Position numbers and translations under genes: made by a program. Below, piece after piece: positions 37,131-48,211 of a stretch of DNA of 62,000 nt. The DNA is from Symbiodinium natans (taxonomy: Eukaryota; Sar; Dinophyceae; Suessiales; Symbiodiniaceae): NCBI GenBank assembly GCA_905221605.1, contig CAJNDS010002377.1, positions 182,501 to 244,500 on the forward strand, given 5' to 3'. Position 1 is the stretch's first letter, and each line of letters starts with the position of its first letter. Under the pieces are notes generated by a model. That model ran no database searches, was not told where the DNA came from, and saw nothing but the letters and a program-made list of their open reading frames with translations.

Positions 37131-37913
37131 TCAGGTTGTCCGCTGCAAGGTCTTGGCCACATCGAAGTGGCCGTTGGCTAAGGCGAACGTGAGGGCTCTG
37201 ACTGTTGCACCATGCTCATTTCGGACCTCCAGCTGGGCCCGGGCCTTCACCAAAGCCTGGACCACTTTCAACTGGCCCGCTTTCGCAGCATGTATAAGGG
37301 CTGTTTCGCCAATCCGATTGCGGGGCTCCAGCTGGGTGCCGGCCCTTAGCAAGGCTTCGACCACTTCAACCTGGCCAGCGGCCGCAGCGACAAGGAAGGC
37401 AGTGGCGCCTTGCTCATTGCGGGCCTCCAGCTGGGCCCCAGCCTTCACCAATGCCTCGACCACTTCTAGGGCGCCCGCTTGTGCAGCACTTATGAGGGCT
37501 GTGTGGCCGAACCGGTTGTGGACCTCCAGTTGGGCTCCGGAATCCAGCAAGGGCTGAATCAGCTCCAGGTGTCCTTCGGCTGCAGCGCACAGAAGGGCTG
37601 TGTTGCCGAGCCTGTCCGGAGCGTTCGGATCGGCGTTCTGGCGGAGGAGCTGCTCCAGGCGCAGTTGCCTCTGCGGGCTGTCGAGATCCTGATTTACAAG
37701 CTCCGCCTTCGAGGTTTGGTCTGGCAGGTCCACTAAAGTCACTAAACGTTCTTTCGCTTCCTCCAAGTCCATCATCTTCCCGAATTCTCGATGCTTGAAC
37801 AGGGAGCGCTCCAGATGTTCAAGCACCAGCAAAGACTCTCTGGGGAGACGGGCCTCAGTGGAACCCGCGCGCTGGCAGTAAGGGCCCACGACCTGGCAGG
37901 GAACTTGTCCCAT
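37131..37913 (-). CDS. Ankyrin-repeat protein (260 residues, intronless)
   Basis: The start is ATG at 37913 and the stop TGA at 37133-37131. An N-terminal region of about 80 residues is followed by a partial repeat (LEQLLRQNADPNAPD, about 86-100) and five ankyrin repeats at 101-133, 134-166, 167-199, 200-232 and 233-260, each with TAL/TAF, AAxxG, LExVxxLL and GAQLExRN. Ankyrin repeats bind partner proteins; no catalytic domain is present, so the partner is unknown. The last repeat is cut short. The gene has no intron, and the sequence 8-19 bp upstream of the start (minus strand ATTTTGGC) resembles part of the spliced leader, so it may be a retrocopy. It lies about 410 bp downstream of the CD38-like gene on the same strand. 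Confidence 0.85.
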   Translation of the reverse strand: MGQVPCQVVGPYCQRAGSTEARLPRESLLVLEHLERSLFKHREFGKMMDLEEAKERLVTLVDLPDQTSKAELVNQDLDSPQRQLRLEQLLRQNADPNAPDRLGNTALLCAAAEGHLELIQPLLDSGAQLEVHNRFGHTALISAAQAGALEVVEALVKAGAQLEARNEQGATAFLVAAAAGQVEVVEALLRAGTQLEPRNRIGETALIHAAKAGQLKVVQALVKARAQLEVRNEHGATVRALTFALANGHFDVAKTLQRTT

Positions 37914-38325
37914 ACTACTTAGATGCCAAAATACTTAGCCAACGTTATTTCCTAGATTTCCGTATGGTGAATATGTTATAGGATACTACCTTATAAAGGG
38001 TTGAGATCGCCCCTAAACCCTATAAACCCTATACGTTCCAAACATTCAGCGGGCTCTCCCCCCTCCCCCTCCCCCCCCTTCAGGTAAACCCCAAGCCCTA
38101 AGCCCTAAACCCTAAACCCTAAACCCTAAGCCCTAAACCCTAAACCTACCCACCTCCCGGAGCTCCCGGTCCTTCCGGTCCTGCTCCACTTTGGCCTCAC
38201 GGAACACACAGAAATATGATTCGCAAAAGACCGAGTCGTTAAGGGCTTCTTCTTAAAGGGTTCCCCTTGAAAGGGATTCGAATAGGGTTCTGGGATACAC
38301 GATGGTATCATCATTTAGGACTCTA

Positions 38326-39558
38326 TCATCTTAGTTCCATTATTCCACTACCGCACGAAACAACTCCGCGGCTTGTCTCGTAAGAGGGGGCCTTCAGCAG
38401 CTCCTGCACGTGCTCTGCCAAGGCCTCGTCCAGGTTGCAAGCGCCGGAGCAGTCGATGCAGCGCCACCGGAGCCTGGACCTCATCGCGAAGGCTTCGGGG
38501 CTCCAGTTCGTCATTGAGTTGGCCCAGGAGGGCAGCCGGGCGAAGAGCCGCTTCTGCAGCGCCGGGCCCGTCTGGTCGCAGGTGCCCATCAGGTCCACAA
38601 CAATCATTTCCGGAGACCAGAAACCCAGCCCCCAGGCAGCGAGCCCCACTGTTGGGATCTCATGGGTGGACAGCACGGACTGCGACAAGTTACGCTCCCC
38701 CGTGATCTGCTTGTTGACCAGCGCGATGACCGTTCCCTGTGCCCTTTCGCGCATCCCGAGCACGAAGCTCATGCTTGCGATGGACCACATGTTTGCTGCC
38801 AGCGCACTGGTCTGGAAATCCTCGTAGCAGGCGTCGAGGTTCTCGCTCGCCTCGATGACTTGGCCCAAGAAGCTGTCGGGGTGGACGGTGGCGTGCTCTG
38901 TGGCCTTGGCAAAGTTGAAGAGCTTCGTCTTGGTCGTGCGATTCTGCGGGTCCCCATCCCAGAACCCTGCCCAAAGCAGCGCATGATGACGAGTCTCGGT
39001 CAGCTTCACTAGCCAGCTCCTCAGAAAGGAGAGTGCTTGGTATCGACGGAGTGTCGTGTTGTCCACGTCGAGAGAGGCTACGGCATCTCTAGAAACGCGA
39101 AGCGTCTCCACGAGTTCATTTCCCAACGCGAAGATGTCGCTGACGCTCTCCGCACAGGTCTTGTTCGGGAGGACGTAGGAGTCCGGAAGGTAAGCGAGAA
39201 GCCAGTCGGCTTTCGGCTGCAAGCTCTCACAAGCAAGGGTGAGATTGCTCATCACCCGCCCCAGCTGCTGATGGCAAACATTGGCACTGGTGGCACTGGC
39301 GCTTTGCCAGTCCTCCCTGATGCGGGCCACCCGCTCCCTGAGCGTCTCCTCCGGTGCCTTCGCATCGCTGCTCGCCTTGGAAGTGTTGGCCGTGGTCCGA
39401 GGCCGGACTTCCATCAGCATGGCTTGCAGGCGCTCCTGAAGCTTCTCGGGCGAGCTCGCGGGGTGCTCATGCCACGAGGCCGGATGGCGCTCCGACCTGA
39501 GCCCTGCAACGTAGAGTGCTGCAGAGGCCGCGAGCGCCGTCGAGATCAGGCGCACCAT
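38326..39558 (-). CDS. Secreted ADP-ribosyl cyclase / CD38-like enzyme (410 residues, intronless)
   Basis: The start is ATG at 39558 (a GTG one codon upstream is not needed); the stop is TGA at 38328-38326. The protein begins with a signal peptide (MVRLISTALAASAALYVAGL). After a variable region of about 170 residues, the ADP-ribosyl cyclase fold is visible, numbering one residue higher than the ATG start: W197 in LLWAGFWD, E222 in ATEHAT, W259 in MWSIAS, S295 and E301 in SVLSTHEIP, C328 and C368. The S-x5-E-x-P spacing equals that around the catalytic glutamate of the Aplysia cyclase and CD38. This family makes cyclic ADP-ribose or NAADP from NAD(P), which release calcium. Several NxT/S sites and nine cysteines suit a secreted or lumenal protein. 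It is on the same strand as the ankyrin gene. Confidence 0.78.
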   Translation of the reverse strand: MVRLISTALAASAALYVAGLRSERHPASWHEHPASSPEKLQERLQAMLMEVRPRTTANTSKASSDAKAPEETLRERVARIREDWQSASATSANVCHQQLGRVMSNLTLACESLQPKADWLLAYLPDSYVLPNKTCAESVSDIFALGNELVETLRVSRDAVASLDVDNTTLRRYQALSFLRSWLVKLTETRHHALLWAGFWDGDPQNRTTKTKLFNFAKATEHATVHPDSFLGQVIEASENLDACYEDFQTSALAANMWSIASMSFVLGMRERAQGTVIALVNKQITGERNLSQSVLSTHEIPTVGLAAWGLGFWSPEMIVVDLMGTCDQTGPALQKRLFARLPSWANSMTNWSPEAFAMRSRLRWRCIDCSGACNLDEALAEHVQELLKAPSYETSRGVVSCGSGIMELR

Positions 39559-40069
39559 CACGCCATGATTTATGGAAGAAACAGGATATGGAACTATGGA
39601 TATACCAAGCAGTCAGTCGCTGGAGAGCCATGCACGCAACTCTGCGGGTCACACAGCATGTACCTTTGGGGACGCCCCTCTCCGCCAAGATGCTTCTAGC
39701 AGACACCAGTCGCCTTTACAACGCAACGCTTCTTCACCGTAAACCCTAAACCGGAGATCCACGTTCCGGATTGCTGAGGTGCTGAAACGATCTCCACACC
39801 TCACTGGAAGGAGGGGCTCAGAGTTGCGGATAAACTCCGTCATATTATATTTCAAAGGATTTGCAGTGGGTTTTTGGATTTTCGGCTACGTGCTTCGACA
39901 CACTGAACTGATTAGAGTCAGAGCCGGCCACCCCAAGCCGAAAGCCCCACTGTAAAAGGGTGCTTCGTGGGGCAAAGTTCCAATCACCATGCGTTGCTTG
40001 CTAGTGTTTCAGCCGAAGGTTGCCAATTTGGGATCTACAGTTTGATGGTAGATATGAACAGGGTTACGG

Positions 40070-40330
40070 GTCTGAGGACATGCTGTGTGTGCGCATCTGT
40101 GCCGCCAAAAAATCGACAAGGCCTTGTGTACATTCAGACTGCACACAGCTTGAACCTTTGTGGTTCGGCGCAGTCTTCTTCTTTGTCTCCCCATAGAGTT
40201 TTGGTCAGGGTTTGGGTCTGGGGTGACGGTTTTGATGTTGTGTCTACGGACTTGGCTTACGGGATATATTTGTGGGGGGGGGGGGGGTCTACATCATCAG
40301 CATACAACATTATGTATTCCTACTTGCCCC
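40070..40330 (-). pseudogene. Possible LINE reverse transcriptase relic
   Basis: The minus strand has MLYADDVD with the YADD box at 40304-40293, and about 130 bp further on SLNVHKALSIF, which recalls the GLxLNxxKT motif that follows YADD in LINE enzymes. A G-run at 40273-40287 and stops interrupt it. Motifs are short, so the call is tentative. Confidence 0.35.
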
Positions 40331-40486
40331 CCCAAACAGGGGGGCATCGTTTAGAGAACTGACCATGAATCTGCCCTGCGAGATTGAGAAAGCTGAGGGG
40401 TTTGAGGCCTGAAAGGGAACAACCACAAGTTTCGCAAAGGGTTCTAAGGGCTTTCAGGTTTAAGAGTCGGTCTTGGGGGCCTCCTT

Positions 40487-40740
40487 GTAAACCCTAAACC
40501 GTAAACCCTAAACCCTAAACCCTAAACCCTAAACCCTTAGGAAAGCCGGGACCTGTTGAGGCTTGCAGCTGTTGGGCTTGTCTTGTTGAAGTCGCTGTTA
40601 TACTCTGGATGGGACGAGGTTTACAAGACTGTACCGCTCCATGGAGCTGGGCTTGGGGTTTAGGGTTTAGGGTTTAGGGTTTAGGGTTTAGGGTTTAGGG
40701 TTTAGGGTTTAGGATGGGTTTAGGGTTTAGGGTCTATAGG
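40487..40740. repeat. Telomere-type tracts in opposite orientation
   Basis: CCCTAAA is repeated at 40487-40537 and TTTAGGG at 40654-40740 (about ten units, then TCTAGGG variants). The second tract forms the left edge of the first duplicated unit; a similar tract (47221-47272) forms the left edge of the second unit. Confidence 0.9.
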
Positions 40741-41820
40741 GTCTAGGGTCTTTTTGCCTTCGGCCGAGTCAATCGGTGGGTCTTGCCAGCCCCAGGACTT
40801 AGGGCGACCATCGTGCAGCAAGGCTGCGCATGATGCGCAAGGCAAGTCCGAACTTTGAGTCCAAACATGCTGCGCAAGAAAATGTCCAGAAAAGATCCGG
40901 ATAATTTTAAGAAAAGTCGTGCAAGCATCGTTCACTGGGAAGGCTTGTTCCGAAGACTTCCGAAAGGGCCTATAGCATGTACCATGCAGCACTCGTTGAA
41001 TCTAGTACGTGTCCCAGCCAGCACAGTGAGCTCAGCTTGCCGAGCAGCGAAAATGGGTCACGAAACCCCCGGAGTACGAGGAAGCATTCTCTACAGGGGT
41101 TTCGGACCCTGGGGGTCCAGAGTGCCCAACCTCTCAGAATGTCAAACTAGGAGCTGTAACCCTATTGACTCTAAGCCCTAAACACGGACTTGATTGCATA
41201 CATCCTTTGGCCTTTCGGACCCCAATGTCATGAGGCATAAAGGAAACCTGCCCCATGATGACAAAACTGTAGTTTCTGAAGTGCTATACACGGACACGAT
41301 CGGCTTCTCAACCCCACAGCACGAGGTGCCTTGAACTTGAGAGAACGGATGAGACAGATCCAGCTTGTTATAATAAGATCCTATGATGAGGGACAGCTTA
41401 AGCTGCTGCAATGTGCCCCCGATTCTCTCAGACAAAGCTCCACCATTTCTTGGGCACGCCTGAAACATGATGATCTGCTATTTCTTCTTGGGTTTAGGTT
41501 TATGGTATAGTCATAAAACCAAGGGGGAAAAATGATTTCCAGCAATGGCCCCTCCGAAAAAAGAGGGCCCTGAAGCCTACGGGAAAATGAGAGCCCCTGA
41601 AGCCTACGAAAGAGCCCAAAGCTCACGTTCAGCTCAGCTCAGTGGTGGCCGTCGTGGCCGTGGTGGCCGCCCTCCAAGGGCTCCGAGCCATGTGCGTGGC
41701 ACTGCGCTCCGTGGGCCGAGCACGTGAAGACAACCTTGGTGTGGGGGGGGAATCCTCTCTGAACAAGGATCCCGAAATAAGGTCCTACCAAAACCCAACA
41801 AGGGGCAATAACAAAAACAC

Positions 41821-41875
41821 GCACACACACACACACACACACACAGAGATACATATATATATATATATATATATA
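41821..41875. repeat. AC and AT dinucleotide microsatellites
   Basis: About twelve CA units run into an AT run in the first unit, downstream of the short GGGGGGG tract in the last rhodopsin intron. The second unit has only a short CACACGCACACGC at the matching place (48405-48425), so this is a fast-changing site. Confidence 0.9.
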
Positions 41876-44204
41876 GGTATGCATATTAGAGTCAACACAA
41901 AGGTCAAAACTGGAACAGGAACCTCTCAGCGAATCTCAGCAACAGAGTGCCGCAGTGCGACTTGCACCTCCTGGTGCGGCCGCGCTGCGAAACACCGACA
42001 TGGCTGCGCCATCCTGCGCCGCGGGGCGCCTGCGCCGTGAAACCACCGTTGCGCGTCGGATTGACACCTGTTATCTTCAGACCGCTGCGAGCGGACGAGG
42101 GTTCTTTCGCATCTCCGGCCGGTTCACGGTGCAAGTTCGCAGCTCTTGTGCCCCTCCTGTGTGGTACGAGACTGAATGGGGCTTGCTTCTTTCGGGCAGG
42201 GGCCCCCTTGTTTCGCCGGCCTTGGCAGGAGCGCTTGATTTTTTGTTTGGCTAAGCCGTGGCTGACCGTCTCACCGTCCGACCGTCTGTCTCTTGTGGCA
42301 ACGGAAACCCTTGCAGCCAGGGCAACAGCACAAAAAAAACGGGGCCCTTGTCAAGACACCTTGCTCGTTGTTCCTCAGCCTTTCGTATCACAATGCCGGC
42401 ACCTCGCGCAAAATGATTCAAGGCCTGCGTCGTTGTCCAGCGCCTGTGCTGTGCTTCTGAACTGCAGGCGAAGGACGACTATACTGACTATACATAGGCC
42501 TTCAAGGCTTGTGATTCCCCGGCATCGATCCGACCAAGCCAGGCCCTCGATCCCAAAAGTCATGCAGGGAGACGAAAGTTCAGCCGCAAAAGCCGCAACG
42601 TTGCGCGGATTTTGTGCGCTCCTCAAATCCACAAGAAGCGTGGCATTTTTTCACGACCCCGACGGCCCGGTGGCACATGTGGCCTTCTGCGGGTGATTGT
42701 GAAAACCCGCTCTTGAACCGTAAGTGCGCCAATCCGATGGGAGTCGTCATACTTTGTCATCCAAAACTCGTGCTTCCTTCCCTTGAAGACCCCTTGCATC
42801 CAAGAGAACACTCAAAATCGAACAAAACCTCCTTGAAGCCTCCTTTTGCTTCCGCTCAGGAGCAAAAAACTCCATCCCAATCTTCGAGATGCAATCGAGG
42901 ATGCACAGCAGCGCCTCTGCGGGTCATGAAGTTCGGGTCATGAGACGGGTCGCTCTCTCAAAAGGTGGCGCTAGGGCTTAGCATCCCGGTCCCGAACTGC
43001 CCTCGTTACTTTGTGGCCCTTGCTTTGCCGACTCCTTTTGATGCGTCATGCGACACGTCGCTGAAGTCCTAACCCTAAATTGAACAGCATAAAGCCTCGA
43101 ACACGAGAGCCCAACACCCTACCTTGAAAGCTAGTAGACTCTAGAACTCCGGGGCCTTCACATGCCAAGGTTGGAAACCCTGAACACCAGTGCCGCCGAG
43201 GTGCGTCTTCCATCCCTTTCGAGATCAAGCCGGCATGAGCCCGGCCTGACAGAGGCTTTTGGGGTTTTTAGGGTTGAGGGTTCCGTGGTTTCGGCTTTAT
43301 AGGCTTTCAGGGGTCCAAGCAGAAAGTATATTCGATATAATGGCCTTTCCGAGTATCACGTGCGTACTGTCTGTGTTGTATTCAGCGCACCTAGAAGGAC
43401 CACGATCGGATATCCCGTCCACGAGATCACTGTCAGCCTTGCTTTTGTAGCAAAAAACGGCAAGAGAAGTTGAACGCTGCTTTCTGAGGCCATATTACGG
43501 AGGACAAAAAAAGCCGAAGGTGGTTTTCCGTAGCGCGCCAAGTCGCCAAGACAGCTGCTTGAAGAGCCGCTGCACATCTGGCGGACGCTCCAACACGGTG
43601 CCGTAGGAAACATCTACCTCCAGCGCCACAACCATTAGGATGTAGAAGAAGATGGATATGCCAAACCAGGCATACTTCTGCATCACCTGCAATCGAGCGA
43701 AAACAAGGACTTTCTTCCAGGTCACCCTGAGTGTCAGCAAGGAATAGTACTTCAAACCGCGAGTGCGAATCCCGACTCGCCTTGCCCTTGGGGACAATCA
43801 TGGCGCTGACAATGCCGCCCACCAGCATCAGGATATCGCTTCCGATGACGATGATTATGGTGTGCTTCTCCGCACCGCCGATCGTGCAAAGCTCATAGAG
43901 CATCAGGGGAGTCGTAGCGATCCAATCCTCGGATCGCGCCGCTGCTACTTCAAACGCAATCCGCATCATTCGGACGGAAACGCAACTGCGGATGTTCCTG
44001 AACCCGAATGCTGCCGAGAGGACAACCGTATACACGAACAAGCAAAGAAGACTATACATGCACACATGAATATATGGTTATTTTGAATTCATTCATTCAT
44101 GTGTTCATCCATTTCTATTTGTATGTGTATGACCATATAGCTATACATGAATTGCCGTTCAACAAATACTCTATTGGCCTATTGGTTATGTTACATAAAA
44201 ACAC

Positions 44205-44275
44205 ACACACACACACACATAATGTATGTATATATAGAGATTCGTTTATGTATTTATATATACACACAGATATAC
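44205..44275. repeat. CA and TA microsatellite inside a rhodopsin intron
   Basis: CACACACACA followed by TATGTATATATAG lies in the GA-AG intron between the second and third rhodopsin exons of copy 1; copy 2 has a shorter version at 50818-50875. Confidence 0.85.
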
Positions 44276-45299
44276 AGTAGAAATCAGCTTCAATGCCAAC
44301 AGCGTAACACAGCTTAAGCCCAAGGTCGATGTAGCGGATGACTGGGATGGTCTTGCCTCGAATCTGCGCCTCGCCCATGCCCGTGACCTTGGCGAAGTAT
44401 GCCATCGCCGCAATGGCCATCACGAACAAGGTGACCACGTAGGACTCCTCATGCTCGTGCCTCGCTTTTTGGCGCAATTTCTGTGGTGTCGGGGGTGACT
44501 CTCAACCTAAGCCCCAAGCACAGCTCTACCCCTAAACCCTAAAGGCCCTAAATCCTTTCTAGGCAGGGACTGCGGAGGCTAAACCCTAAACCCTCAACCC
44601 TCAACCCTAATTGACTTGCTAGGTTGTGGTGGGAAGCCTGGCCCACAAGGCCACCAGCAGCACGGAGGCCGCCGTAAAGAGACCCAAGACCACCCAGGAG
44701 ACCACCTTGGCGAACTTGTAGGTCCACCACTCATGCTGGCTGCTCTGTACCTGCATTTCTGTTTTCAAAGAGCGGGGTTGGGGTTGTCCCACGTGTTTCC
44801 CGGAATAGATGATGTGCTCCTACAGTAGCGATGGCTACTGCAATGCTACGAATCGGCACCCCTAGGACGCCCGCCGCACCCCTGATTCCCTTTTCTGAGG
44901 CTGGTTTTACCCTAAGTCCAGCCATAAGCCACAATCTAGAACCCGAAGGCCCCCCCCCCCCCCCCCTGAAACTAAAGAACCAGGAGGGGCGTTCCAAGCT
45001 TTGGTGAGTACCTTTTCTGGGGGTTGACGAAAATCGGGACCCAACATATAGATCCCCAAACAATAGGATCCCTTGCAATAAGGGCCTTCATAAGGTACCC
45101 CTCATATAAGGCTAACTAATTTAACAGAGGGTCTATGGAGCAAACTGCCCACTTGCAGTTGACAACTGGACTACATGCGCCTGACACCAAGTGGGGGTTT
45201 CCGAAATTAGGCGGGGTCCTTTATGATAAAGGGACTCCTACTATTTGCGGGCCTACATATCAAATGCCCCTGAAACCCCCAAAAAAATCCCTAAACCCT

Positions 45300-46800
45300 C
45301 AGCCCCTCAGCCCCCCAAACCGCCCCAGCCTCTTGCCGTCGCTCCTCGAGCAAGTCGCTGATGGACTTGGACTTCCTTCCGCCCTTTCGGCCAGACTTCT
45401 TCTGGCCCAGGCTCTTCTTCCCGCCCGGGGACTTTCCTCTCAGCTTCGCTGTGTGTGATGGTAGCTGCTAATATTCACCAAAAACCCTCAGGAGCGCCCT
45501 CAATCCGTCGGCACCAAAGAAAGCGGCTCAGGCCGCGTTTGCTTATGCTCCTCTTCGAACCCTTATCAGAAGATGGTATTCCTAACATTCCTCTTGTGGG
45601 TTTTCTATAAACGAAACTGAAACAAAGTTCCCAAGAAAACTCTTCATGATAACGACGGCCCAGCTTCTCGCAGGTTTGCCTTCACTTGGACCCGGGAGGA
45701 CGGTCCTCAGCCCTTCCTCTATCTGCTCATCCGGCAGAAGATGGCTCCTTGAATGGACATGCTTTAACAAACGTATGGCTCACGGAACCTCTAAGGCACT
45801 AACCGTCACTAACAAGGACAGAGCAAAAGACTTTGGCATGGCCTGCGAAGGAAATTAGGACCCGGTACTCGACGAGCCTTAAGCTTTCTAGCCCCCATCC
45901 ATAGGCCACCCATTTGCAACGGAAAGGTAACCAAGGGAGTAGACAGGTGTAACCTGTTATGAGATCAGAAGAGGAGGAGAGGAGCGAGACACGTTTTTGG
46001 TGTGACTCATGTGTGGGGGCGGGGTGATAATAGTGATGCCTTATAATAATTGGGGATCCAAAAATGGGGACCATTATTAGAGACTCTTTGAGTGTGGGTA
46101 GTAAGGTGGTAACCTGCGAAGAACGGATCCGTGCCCAGGTTCGAGCTCCCCCTGGTGGAGACTGAGGGTGGTGTTGCAGAGCCTGACACCTCGCTGGCCG
46201 TCTCTTTGGCCCCCTTCATCGCAACGAGGCCCACTCCTCTAGCTGGGTTTAGGGCTTCTCTCCAAAACTTTGGGAGTTTAGGGGTGTTAGACTAAAGGGC
46301 AGGAGGCTTTGGGTTAGGGGGGTTTAGGGCCGGGGGCCCTCCTCAAAAATGGACACGTCCATGGGGGTTTATTCGGGCTATATAAGGAATGAAGAGCTGA
46401 CATGTCTCTCTGGGTCATTATAGCGATATATGCGGATCAGGGCAAGACATTCCAAAAAGCAATCGCCGTCTTGGACGCCAAGGGGAGGAGCTCCAGGCCC
46501 GCACCCCGGCTCCCGATTAAAACAAACACACACACACACACACACAGCAAAGACACTGCACTCATAAATGAAAAAAAGCTGGAAGTCCGCATCCAGGGAG
46601 ACAGAGCTGTGCCGTCGCCTTCATTTTACGCCTTAGGTGCGCATGGAGGATGGGCGGCTTATCTCACACCTCGCGCCACGCTCCCCGACGCCTTCTTGCC
46701 AGAAACGGTATCATCACAGTTCTCACTCCACCAAGTCGCGGATTGAAGAGAACACGGTTGCAAGGATCTTCGTCAGGCGGGACTAATCACCCTTCGCTCG
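45300..46800 (-). pseudogene. Exon blocks of an unidentified gene, unit 1
   Basis: Four minus-strand blocks are conserved in the second unit: 46800-46740 (SRLTKILATVF), 46225-46125 (GLVAMKGAKETASEVSGSAT), 45748-45660 (LLPDEQIEEGLRTVLPGP) and 45450-45300 (GKKSLGQKKSGRKGGRKSKS then ISDLLEERRQEA). In the first block a tryptophan codon of unit 2 (GDWSRL) is TAG here. The basic tail looks like a protein C-terminus lying just upstream of the rhodopsin start. The family is not recognised; the first block faintly recalls a segment of sn1-type diacylglycerol lipases, which is not enough to name it. Confidence 0.4.
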
Positions 46801-48211
46801 AAAATCTGCGGTCAAGCAAGGTGTTCGTCCTTCAGTGCTTCAAGTAATACGATCATCCCATATCCCTCAGTCAAGGAGTCTTTACATCAAGACCTGAGCA
46901 CACTTAACCCTAAACTCTTAGGAAACCTGTGGGTGGCTATGACCCAGACCCTCCCCTGCGCAAAAAAGTAAGATGGATTTCTTTGCTTCTGGGCCCCAAG
47001 TGATGCTCAACAAAAGGGCCCTTCGGCCCGCGGCCTCCCCAAGTGATGGAACTCAAGGGGGGCCCCGTTGGGCAAGCAGGGGAGGGGGGTTTAATCGCTC
47101 ACACTCGGACAAGCCAGGCGAGGCACACAAGTTCCACAGTCTCAACATCGGCTCTGCAGCACATATGGCTACAGTCATGCTGGTGATACTACTCAACACT
47201 CACGGTTTGCGAACTGGTGGGGGTTTAGGGTTTAGGGTTTAGGGTTTAGGGGTTAGGGGTTAGGGTTTAGGGCCTGGAGTTTGGCTTGCAGAGTTCCTTT
47301 TGCCTTCGGCCGAGTCAGTCGGTACACGGCCACTGGGTCTTGCCAGCCCCAGGACTTAGGGCGACCATCGTGCAGCAAGGCTGCGCATGATGCGCAAGGC
47401 AAGTCCGAACTTTGAGTCCAAACATGCTGCGCAAGAAAATGTCCAGAAAAGATCCGGATAATTTTAAGAAAAGTCGTGCAAGCATCGTTCACTGGGAAGG
47501 CTTGTTCCGAAGACTTCCGAAAGGGCCTATAGCATGTACCATGCAGCACTCGTTGAATCTAGTACGTGTCCTGGCACAGTGAGCTCAGCTTGCCGAGCAG
47601 CGAAAATGGGTCACGAAACCCCCGGAGTGCGATTCTCTACAGGGGTTTCGGACCCTGGGGGTCCAGAGTGCCCAACCTCTCAGAATGTCAAACTAGGAGC
47701 TGTAACCCTTTTGACGCTAAACCCCTAAACTTGGCCTTGATTCCATACCATGATGTTTCCTTGTGCTTCGTGGCGAGGCTCGAGCATGCGCGCGGGTCGG
47801 CACATACTCAAGAAGGCACGCCAACCGACTTATGAGGAAGTCATTCGAGGGCTTTTCGGACCCCAATAGCATGAGGCATAAAGGAAACCTGCCCCAGGAT
47901 GAAAAAAAATTGTATTTTCTGAAATGCTATACACGGACACGATCGGCTTCTCAACCCCACAGCACGAGGTGCCTTGAACTTGAGAGAACGGATGAGACAG
48001 ATCCAGCTTGTTCTAGGGATGTGATAAGGTACAGCTTGAGCAGCTGCAATGTGCCCCCCGATTCTCTCAGACAAAGCTGCGCCATTGCTTGGGAACATAT
48101 CAGACATGATGGTTTCTATATCCTTTCTAGGGTTTAGGTATATGGTATGACTACAGATGGCATAGGCCCGGAAGCCTACTAGAGCCCAAGAAAGCTCACG
48201 TTCAGCTCAGC

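Larger units (their letters stand above)
41639..44756 (-). pseudogene. Microbial rhodopsin, copy 1 (eight exons, premature stop)
   Basis: Exons on the minus strand: 44756-44620, 44460-44328, 43927-43781, 43686-43547, 43437-43391, 43245-43205, 42914-42864 and 41734-41639. They match copy 2 (48212-51360) in length and phase, and nearly in protein. The codon for W46, split by the first intron, is TA plus G here, a TAG stop, where copy 2 has TG plus G. If splicing is the same, this copy gives only 45 residues. Otherwise the reading frame through all seven helices is intact, with only silent changes seen, so the loss is recent or the base is an assembly or sequencing error. Confidence 0.7.
40750..46850. 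repeat. Segmental duplication, unit 1
   Basis: This unit is matched along its length by 47295-53850. Matching landmarks include 40757/47300, 41734/48307, 43927/50540, 44756/51360, 45370/51905 and 46740/53750. Exons are almost unchanged between units, with mostly silent differences, whereas introns and spacers differ by many indels. It carries the first rhodopsin copy and exon blocks of an unidentified upstream gene. Confidence 0.9.

Noticed and set aside
36724-37557. 277-residue plus-strand protein
   Set aside because: It lies mostly opposite the ankyrin repeats, whose minus-strand reading is diagnostic; the plus frame only mirrors the repeats.
39037-39699. 220-residue plus-strand protein
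   Set aside because: It is antisense to the CD38-like gene, which carries the recognisable active site.
40654-40740. Chromosome end (telomere)
   Set aside because: The tract is short, interstitial, contains variants and is followed by genes on both sides; similar tracts occur throughout the window in both orientations.
41947-42696. 249-residue plus-strand protein
   Set aside because: It is not preserved in the duplicated unit (indels break it at 48480-49350), so it is not under coding constraint.
43350-43390. Retinal lysine in VILGKAIISNIL directly after the fifth rhodopsin exon
   Set aside because: It is out of frame and too close to the YP motif; the exons at 43245-43205 and 42914-42864 supply helix G with exact family spacing.
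43433-44065. 210-residue protein (and the 235-residue counterpart at 49971-50678)
   Set aside because: Only the third rhodopsin exon is real within these frames; the rest is intron read-through. The spliced rhodopsin explains both.
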